Source: Euphorbia lathyris
Taxonomy: Eukaryota > Streptophyta > Magnoliopsida > Malpighiales > Euphorbiaceae
DNA: 64,000 nt
Direction: 5' to 3'
NCBI RefSeq assembly: GCF_963576675.1
Contig: NC_088915.1
Location: 36,237,501-36,301,500 of the forward strand
Position 1 is the first letter of the stretch. Every line of letters starts with the position of its first letter. The translations under genes were made by a program, and so were the position numbers. Of this stretch, positions 57,273 through 64,000 are shown piece after piece. The notes below the pieces were generated by a model. It was not told where the DNA came from. It saw only the letters and a list, made by a program, of their open reading frames with translations, and searched no databases.

Positions 57273-60200
57273 ATGTCAACCAAAGAGAAGTGTATGTGTT
57301 TTTTTTTGTCTTGGAACGGACAATGGAGCACAGTGGGAGATGTGATGACATACGTCGGTGATAAAGCGAAGTTGTTGGTTTTGTCAACAGAAATTGACTT
57401 GCAAAAGTTAAAAGAAAAAGTTTATAGTGCCATTCGCGTTGACTCAACCTCGTACGATCTCTAAATGTCCATGCAGGCAACATACGATCCAAATAAAGTG
57501 CGTGGAGGAGTAGCACCTATTGATGATGATGCAGATGTCATGGGATTCATAGAGTATTGTCGAATGAATTCGACCGATTTGATTCCACTGTATGTTACTC
57601 TAAATATGCGAACAATAGATGCTGAAGTATTACGATGTAACAAGGACGGGCATGTTGGTCCTAGCAAACCATCAGAAGTAGTAAGTTATGATCCCACCAT
57701 CGAAATGGATGCTCGTATGTATGTTAAGGATGATAACGATGGTGGAAATGATCTTGATTATCAGAACTACAATAATGATGATTATCTGAATTATGATAAT
57801 CATGATCATTATGATGAGCATTATGATAATGATTATTTTTACGATAATGGTGACAATGTAGAAAATGAAGATATCCATCGGAATGAAAATCTCGTTAAAG
57901 GTGCTCATAAAACATCGAAACAATCTGATCATGTCCAAGGTATCCTATATGAGAGTGGTGATGAAGCTAGAAGGAAAATGATGATGATCCATTCTGATGG
58001 CTTCCAAAGGTATGTGTCGCGCCGGTGAATTTGATTGCATCAAAGCAATCAAACGGAGGGTCCACTTTCAAGGTGAATGATATATTTTCACTTGGGAAAT
58101 ATGCAATAGAAAATTCGTTCGAATGGAAGATTTACAAATCAAACAAGTCTTTGTTTGAAGTGAAATGTAAAGATGTTGACAAATGTAGCTGGAGGGTAAG
58201 AGGGATTGTCATTCCAGGTTCCAATATGTTCAGGCTTACAAGAATGGATGGTATGGACCTACACACTTGTGGGAGAGATCAGATATGTCCACATTATAGG
58301 CAAGCGGGGAAACATGTTGCAGGGATACTACTCCAAAATAGGTTTGATTTGGAAAATCGAGTGCATCAACCAAAGGATATTGTTTTCGATTTTGAACGAG
58401 ATTTTTTGGTTAATCTCTCTTACATGCAAGCTTGGAAAGCAAGAAACTGGGCATTGGAAGCTCAGGGTGGTTCGCCAGAGGAATCGTTCATGTTGTTACC
58501 AGACTACTGTGAGATGTTGAAGAGTACCAACCCGGGAATGGTGACACACATCGAAACTGATGATGATAACCACTTTAGATTCTTTTTTATGGATATTGGT
58601 GCTTCATTGAGAGGTTTTAAACAACATATTCGACCTGTCTTAGTCGTTGATGTAACTTTTCTAAAAGGTAAATATCCTGACATATTATACATTGTAGTTG
58701 CCTTTGATGAGAATAATCAGATTTTTCTTGTTGCATTGGGAGTTGGTCCGAAAGAAAGTAATGAATCATGGCTTTGGTTTATGACTAAATTGAAATAGTG
58801 TATGTACGATGTTGAAGATCTAGCCATTATATAAGACCAAAATCAGAGCATTATACATGTAGTTAATTTGGTATTTCCAAATGTCGTACATGGGGCTTGC
58901 GCTCGTCATCTGCAACAAAACATGAAGGCCAAATTTCGAGGAATTCGGAAGATAGATGAGGCGTTTTGGCAATATGCAAAATCCTATCAGGTATCTGATT
59001 TTGTGGAAAAGTTGGCGACACTTCATGCACTACATTCTAGTGCTGCTGATTGTTTAGAGCAAGCTGGAAAAGAGAAATGATCACGTGCCTTCTTTTGTGG
59101 TCGTAGGTATAACATTATGACCATGAATATAGCAGATGTTGGAAATTAGGCTAAGGTATAGCAGCGGAAATAGAAAAATTTTAACCTATTTCCATTTAAC
59201 CACAAGATCCGTTAACCGTTATTTCATATAAAGAAGGATAAGAAGAAATACATTTTAGAAGTTCTATCTACCGTTGCAAACGAAGTGCCCACAACTTCAA
59301 AAGAGATAGAAACTGTCTACCAATCTGCCCCTATCCGAAACAGACCTTCCAGACCTCCGAACGACAATCCCTTCGGTGGAAACGTGGAAGAATATGTCTA
59401 GAAGCTCCTGTCCAAAAATCGCGACGATCCGACGGTTCAATCTCCGGGAATCCGCGAAATCGTGAACTGACCTGATGTAGGAGTAGTAAAACGAATTTCT
59501 CCTTTTTGTTTGTTTTTCTTCTTCGAGTTCCCAAACACGAAATAAAACACGGGAAGATTAATTTAGTATCAACCGTTGAATAGCAACCAAAGTAGATTGC
59601 CTCTAATTAATCAACACAAGATCAAGGATAAAAGAAATAGATGAGAATTAATTGATCAACCGAAGCCGTAGAGAAATCTCGTCCTCGAACTAGGGGTGTC
59701 GAATTTTCTCTCACTTAGACTAGGTAAATTTCGAAAATCACAAGTAGGGTATGGCTTGCTTGGATTTCGAAAATCTCAAGGGAATGGGTATTTATAATCT
59801 CTTGTATCTAATCCCTAGTTAGATAGAATTAGGTTACTGAATAGGAATTCCATTCGGAATAGAATTCCTAATTATCATCTCACTATATATCTAATATATT
59901 AAGGATAATAATAATAATCTTATTGGATAATAATAGGAGTATATTAATCTAATTAAAACTCCTAACTTAATTATCTCTTAATTAATTTAATTCATATTCC
60001 TAATCTAATTAGGATTAACAAAATCAAATTAATTATTCATGTATGCCACTACATGAATTTCGACCCCCTTATGTCCATGGGCCTTATTGGGCTCAATTGG
60101 GCTTCTATCAATTAATTAACATCTATCTCTCTTTTAGGTTCCAAGTCTTATGTGTGATCCATTAGGTTCTTATTGCTTCTAGCCGTATGCAACGTTATTA

Positions 60201-61990
60201 AATTAATTTTCAAAGAATTATATTTAATCTTTGCATAACGGAATGATGTACAGAGTATGTGATTAGCAAGTCCGTAATCATTCCCCCAGAGCTATAAGAA
60301 GACAAGTTGATTCTGTCGTTAACCTTTCCGTATTAGTTACAGTATAATTCGATCCTTTATCAACTACATCCTTGAACTGAATCTTATGACTATGGGTGAT
60401 GTCAAGTCACATATAGCGAGACGTTCGTTTTACTTGTACAGGCCGAGTCAACTCAAAAAGATAGGTTAAGTGAAATCTGTATTTCTTACTCTTAAGATAT
60501 CACCTTGCAAGGATTTAGAGTCGAGTCTTCCACAAGCGATCCATGGATGTATCTCCCATTTATCGGGAGTGATAAATGCTCAATCCAATATATAACGACT
60601 CCGCAATTACTTCCTGTGATACCCAACGTCTACTGTTCACACCCCAGAGTCATCTATGTTAAGGATCGTGTTACACCAGAGTCAAAGCATCACATTCCGT
60701 AATCCAGAATACCAATTAATATTCCTTTGAGTCTGAGGATTAGTTATACCTATTAATACCAATGAGATGAACATGTGACAAGGATGAATCTACCCATCCT
60801 GTTATCTCAAATCGGATCCCCAATCCTAATGAACAACGTTTCATCGGATCTATGTAACTGTCCAGATATCTATATATATGAAGCTTGTGAGATCAGCTTT
60901 CTGTCGGACAAAAGACATTGTTACATACAAGTCTCAACAGTGATAAGTCAATCCCAAACATATCACTTGACTTGGGGTGGTTTTAAGTTTATCAGTTTAC
61001 TATAAAGTTTTGTCTCACTTCATGCTTGTATGAACACTTTATAATCACTTTAAATAAACTTACAGATTTCCTTTTATTAGACTTTATTTAGTGCTTAAAA
61101 GGGATTGCCTTTATATAGTTATAAAACATATATCTCATTAAACAAATGATATAAAGAACAATTCATTTACATTAAGTTTGTATCCTAGAACAATTGTCTA
61201 TAGGACACTAAACCCCAACAGCAGAATCATTTAACTCGTTGATGGTGGAGGCTAGACGTCTACCAATCACAATGTTGGTCGAGTTCATAGGAACCAATCT
61301 CTAGAAATGGTTTTACGAGAGACGTACCCTAGCAGGTTATAAACATTTCTTTTATTTTTTATAATACTTACCCATTTCTAATATGTTTTTTTTGTTGTTG
61401 CAGAAGAACGTGAAGGGCATTTGACCAAGTGGGCAGAAGGGAAGATGAAAAAACGAGTACATAAAGCAATACGTTGTTCGTATTTCCCTGTCGATAATCA
61501 CACCTTCCAAATCGGTGACCGGGCAAAGGGGGGAATTGTTGATTTAAATGCAGGAATATGTACGTGAAAAAAATGGCAACTCGCCCAATTTCCATGTAAA
61601 CACGTATGCAAAGTTGCTTCTAAAGCAATAATGGAGAATGCATATCGGCGGGTGCATCGTTACTACACCAACGCGTCACTTAAGTTGGCATGGGCTGAGT
61701 CAATATATCCACTTGGTCACCAGTTGGAATGGAAAGTGAACGAGAATCTTGTGAAAGTGCTACCTCCTAACAAGGACGGGCGGTCTGCTGTCGTCCGAAA
61801 GGTCAGAAAATAAGGTCTTCAATGGGTGAAGATGCCATTCGCACAAGGTGTAGCAGATGCGGGAACACTGGTCATAATCACTTGAATTGTCCCAACATCC
61901 TCCCAAATACCACACGGCTTCCTAGTGTAATCTCAAGTTCCGCAAGTTGTTCTAACACTACTACCTCAAAGCATTTATGGTTGAATTGTT
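57273..61990 (+). pseudogene. MuDR-type transposase, broken by stops, frameshift and a solo LTR
   Basis: Starts MSTKEKCMCFF, then WNGQWSTVGDV (PB1-like start), TAA at 57462, and an acidic Asp/Asn/Tyr-rich stretch (57700-57880). After a frameshift at about 58020 comes the MuDR DNA-binding part (FSLGKYAIENSFEWKIYKSN, CKDVDKCSWRVRG). Next is the MULE transposase core with DVTFLKGKYPDILY (first Asp), an II*DQNQSI piece (second Asp, with stops around 58796 and 58830), and ACARHLQQNMKAKF. The LTR at 59137-61220 interrupts at NIAESFNS. After it: REGHLTKWAEGKMKKR, a SWIM finger (KKWQLAQFPCKHVCK, one Cys codon changed to a stop) and a CCHC knuckle (CSRCGNTGHNHLNC). Not functional. Confidence 0.9.
59137..61220 (+). 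repeat. Solo LTR (copia-type), TSD GCAGA
   Basis: TGTTGGAAATTAGG ... AAACCCCAACA, 2,084 bp, flanked on both sides by GCAGA (59132-59136 and 61221-61225). No PBS, polypurine tract or pol is inside, so it is a solo LTR left by recombination. It sits in the MULE transposase frame: joining the flanks restores a normal MULE motif. A truncated relative lies at 16130-16624. Confidence 0.93.
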
Positions 61991-62492
61991 TATGCAAGTT
62001 GTTTTAACACTTCTCAACATTGAGTTTGTTCAAACTTATGATTTTAATACTTTATGATTCTAATGCCTTATGAGTTTAATACTATATGAGTTAGTGCCTT
62101 ATGAATTTAATACTATATGATTTGGTGCCTTATTTTTCATGTGATGTCGCATTTGGTCGCATTTGGATTGAATGCGACAAAGATTGATACATACTTTGTC
62201 GCATTCCGTTGCATTCTAGCATAAATGCGACTCAGAGAGGTTCGCATGAGAAAACCTTGTCGCATTTTGTCGCACCTTGTCATATTTTGTCGCATTTGGT
62301 CGCATTTTGGACTGAATGCGACAAAGTATGTATCAAGCTTCCTCTATGTCAATTTCTATATATAAAGGACATATTCTATGTCAATTGCTATACATAAAGG
62401 AACATATTATAATCCTATAAAAGAACATAATTTACAAAAGGACATATTATATGTATAAAGGAACATAATTTACAAAAGGACATATTACACTA
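61991..62492. repeat. Spacer with TGTCGCAT / ATGCGACA repeats between the converging MULE genes
   Basis: Starts with repeats of TTATGA-TTTAATACTATATGA (62035-62125). From 62140 to 62330 GTCGCATTT occurs about ten times, including inverted copies (TGAATGCGACAAAG at 62168 and 62313). Confidence 0.7.
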
Positions 62493-63281
62493 TCATTTGA
62501 AAATGCCTAACAAACGGCGATGGAACAACTCAACTACAAGTCGTAAACAAAAAAAGGTACCATCGATACAGTTATATGGATATTCATAAGAGTCATCATG
62601 TGGTAGAAGCTGTAATCCACTTAAGAATTGTGTGTTTATGCAAGTCAATATACCACAATCATTTGATCCGCTCATTTGCTGTGGAACCTCAGGAACTCTA
62701 TTCCAAGTAATTAGCCGTCTCACATTTTCACGTCCTTCAGAAAAATAGCCGGCTAATTCCATAACTCTAACAGTGACTTCTAGACGCATTTGGAGAAACG
62801 CTTATAGAGGTTCCTCTGACATGTTTGAGACAAGACTGTCATATATGTGAAGGTGCATAGTCTCCAACTCTAACACTCCTAGAAACAAGGATTAAGTAAA
62901 CATTTAATAATATATAAAAGACAAAAATTACAATAAAAAGAGAATATTGGATATCGTGAGTTACCTCATTGTAGATATGCTTCCCCTCGGTCTGAAGGGT
63001 GCTGAACCATATTACATACGGTCGGTATACCTCTAAACCAAGCATTTCTCTTACCTCACTTGGCTTTGCTTTATTGATCCACTTTTCTAGCTCACTAACT
63101 AAATTTGCCTCAATACGTTGGCGCTGATCGCCAACATTGCAAATCACTAGAGTTTCCTCAAAGTTATCAACATATTTGTTACCATATAGGGCTAATGGAT
63201 CGGTGTACTGTAATTGATCAGTGAACGGGGAAGTCAAATACTTGCTTATTTTAGGAACACGTCTACATCGTCCATGTACTC
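62493..63281 (-). pseudogene. Ulp1-like cysteine protease (C48) of the MULE, truncated by a copia LTR
   Basis: The minus strand first reads FTDQLQYTDPLALYGNKYVD, DQRQRIEANLVSELEKWI and EVYRPYVIWFSTL (63237-62990), the N-terminal half of MULE-borne Ulp1 genes. After a non-coding gap it reads WNRVPEVPQQMSGSNDCGIL (62720-62640), which holds the catalytic Cys in QxxGSNDCG. The usual His and Asp motifs between are missing, so the middle is deleted or in unrecognised exons. Ulp1 proteases normally remove SUMO; the role in MULEs is unknown. The 5' end is cut at 63282. Confidence 0.8.
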
Positions 63282-64000
63282 TGTTGGTCCCGTGTAACGT
63301 GACAATATTAGTTCCAATGAGGGGTTAGGAACTATTTAAAAATTTTCACGTTAGGCTGACTGTTAATTTGAACTTAGACTTTTTCAAAGTCTTTTAGCAC
63401 AGTGATACTGAGTAAGTTTTAGATACAAGCTTAGTCAACAGGTGACTAAGTCTGAATCTGTCCTTGAGTCAGGAGATAGCACCTGAGTCTATTCCTGAAC
63501 TCAGCTTCACAGTTCACTCAACTTAGCTTTAGTATTTTAACTAGGCAGTATTATAGCAAGCAATATGTTAAGGAGATAAGGGTTAGAAAGATATTACTCA
63601 GTAGACGTATCCTGGTTCGGCCTCTCCGCCTACGTCCAGTCCCCGGAATTCCTTCCGAGCTTTTCAGAATCCTCTACTAAGCTCTTTAAAGGTAGAGCAC
63701 AAACCTTTTACAATAGCAACTGAGTATACAATAGTACCTTCCTCTATTCCTCTACCCAATCCTATTTCTACCGCTAAGTACTATGACCGAGTACTCAACT
63801 TCTCTTTTCTATACTTCTAGAAATGATAAGTGTTTTTGTTCTAAACAACAATTGCTAAGAACACCTTAGATGAAATAAAATCACTCTAGACTTTTACACA
63901 ACGTTAGAATTGGTGTAAGATTTGCTTTGCTTTTCTTAACAGAACTTCGAATATCAATTTGGTCAGTGTTTCGACTTGATTGAAGATCTGCATCGAATGA
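63282..64000 (-). repeat. LTR of a second copia element, inverted, runs off the window
   Basis: TGTTGGTCCCGTGT at 63282 is the inverted right end of the copia LTR at 13382-14875. Similarity continues in the GGTTCGGCCTCTCCGCCTACGTCC segment (63610-63640) and TAAAGGTAGAGCACAAACC. The two LTRs are clearly diverged, so this is another member of the family. It truncates the Ulp1 gene. Confidence 0.85.

Larger units (their letters stand above)
57000..63281. mobile_element. Mutator-like element of Kaonashi type (transposase plus Ulp1-like protease), decayed
   Basis: A MuDR-type transposase on the plus strand and an Ulp1-like cysteine protease on the minus strand converge at about 62000-62490. MULEs that carry Ulp1-like genes are known in plants (Kaonashi group). 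The right end is cut by the copia LTR at 63282 and the middle by a solo LTR. Left boundary approximate; TIRs not established. Confidence 0.75.

Noticed and set aside
57672..57938. 88-codon Ile-rich minus-strand ORF
   Set aside because: Antisense of the Asp/Asn/Tyr-rich region of the MULE transposase.

Overview
This is nuclear DNA from a flowering plant, most likely a eudicot; I cannot name the species. The evidence is two spliced host genes with plant-specific families and GT-AG introns (a DIVARICATA-type MYB factor and a GH3 glucan exohydrolase) inside AT-rich DNA packed with plant transposons: Ty3/gypsy, Ty1/copia, L1-type LINE, Helitrons, a Mutator-like element and MITEs. No rRNA, tRNA, CRISPR or organelle gene was recognised.

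Layout. 1-7105: 3' part of a large Ty3/gypsy element. It carries an antisense six-exon plant-mobile-domain gene with its own TATA box, then a tandem array, a polypurine tract and a 2.8 kb 3' LTR whose U3 holds an array of GC-rich palindromes. 7106-14875: a Ty1/copia element resembling the Sirevirus branch, broken at its protease by the gypsy element. Its reverse transcriptase is deleted, a long extra ORF follows RNase H, and a 1.5 kb 3' LTR closes it. 14876-20500: old repeats (MITEs, a truncated LTR, an L1 ORF1 fragment). 20500-22300: the MYB gene, apparently intact. 23666-32650: a small TIR element split by a complete 8.6 kb Ty3/gypsy element (23736-32313, TSD CCACT) with decayed gag-pol and an antisense spliced accessory gene. 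33576-39650: a decayed L1-type LINE on the minus strand. 39731-40369: a palindrome-rich MITE. 42138-49119: the GH3 gene (minus, 9 exons, 608 codons, apparently intact); one intron holds three nearly identical 510-bp tandem repeats and another holds a SINE tail. 49651-56520: two related non-autonomous Helitrons head to head, one with a hAT-like insertion. About 57000-63281: a decayed Mutator-like element with a transposase facing an Ulp1-type protease, its transposase split by a solo LTR (TSD GCAGA). 63282-64000: the LTR of a second copia element, related to the first but inverted.

Only the MYB and GH3 genes look functional. The rest is a nested transposon landscape whose order of events can partly be read from target-site duplications. 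Both gypsy elements carry a spliced gene in antisense between the pol position and the 3' LTR, but from different protein families. No wholly new system is proven. The best candidates for a second look are the inverted Helitron pair, the antisense PMD gene with its own promoter, the palindrome arrays in two LTR U3 regions, and the 510-bp intronic triplication.
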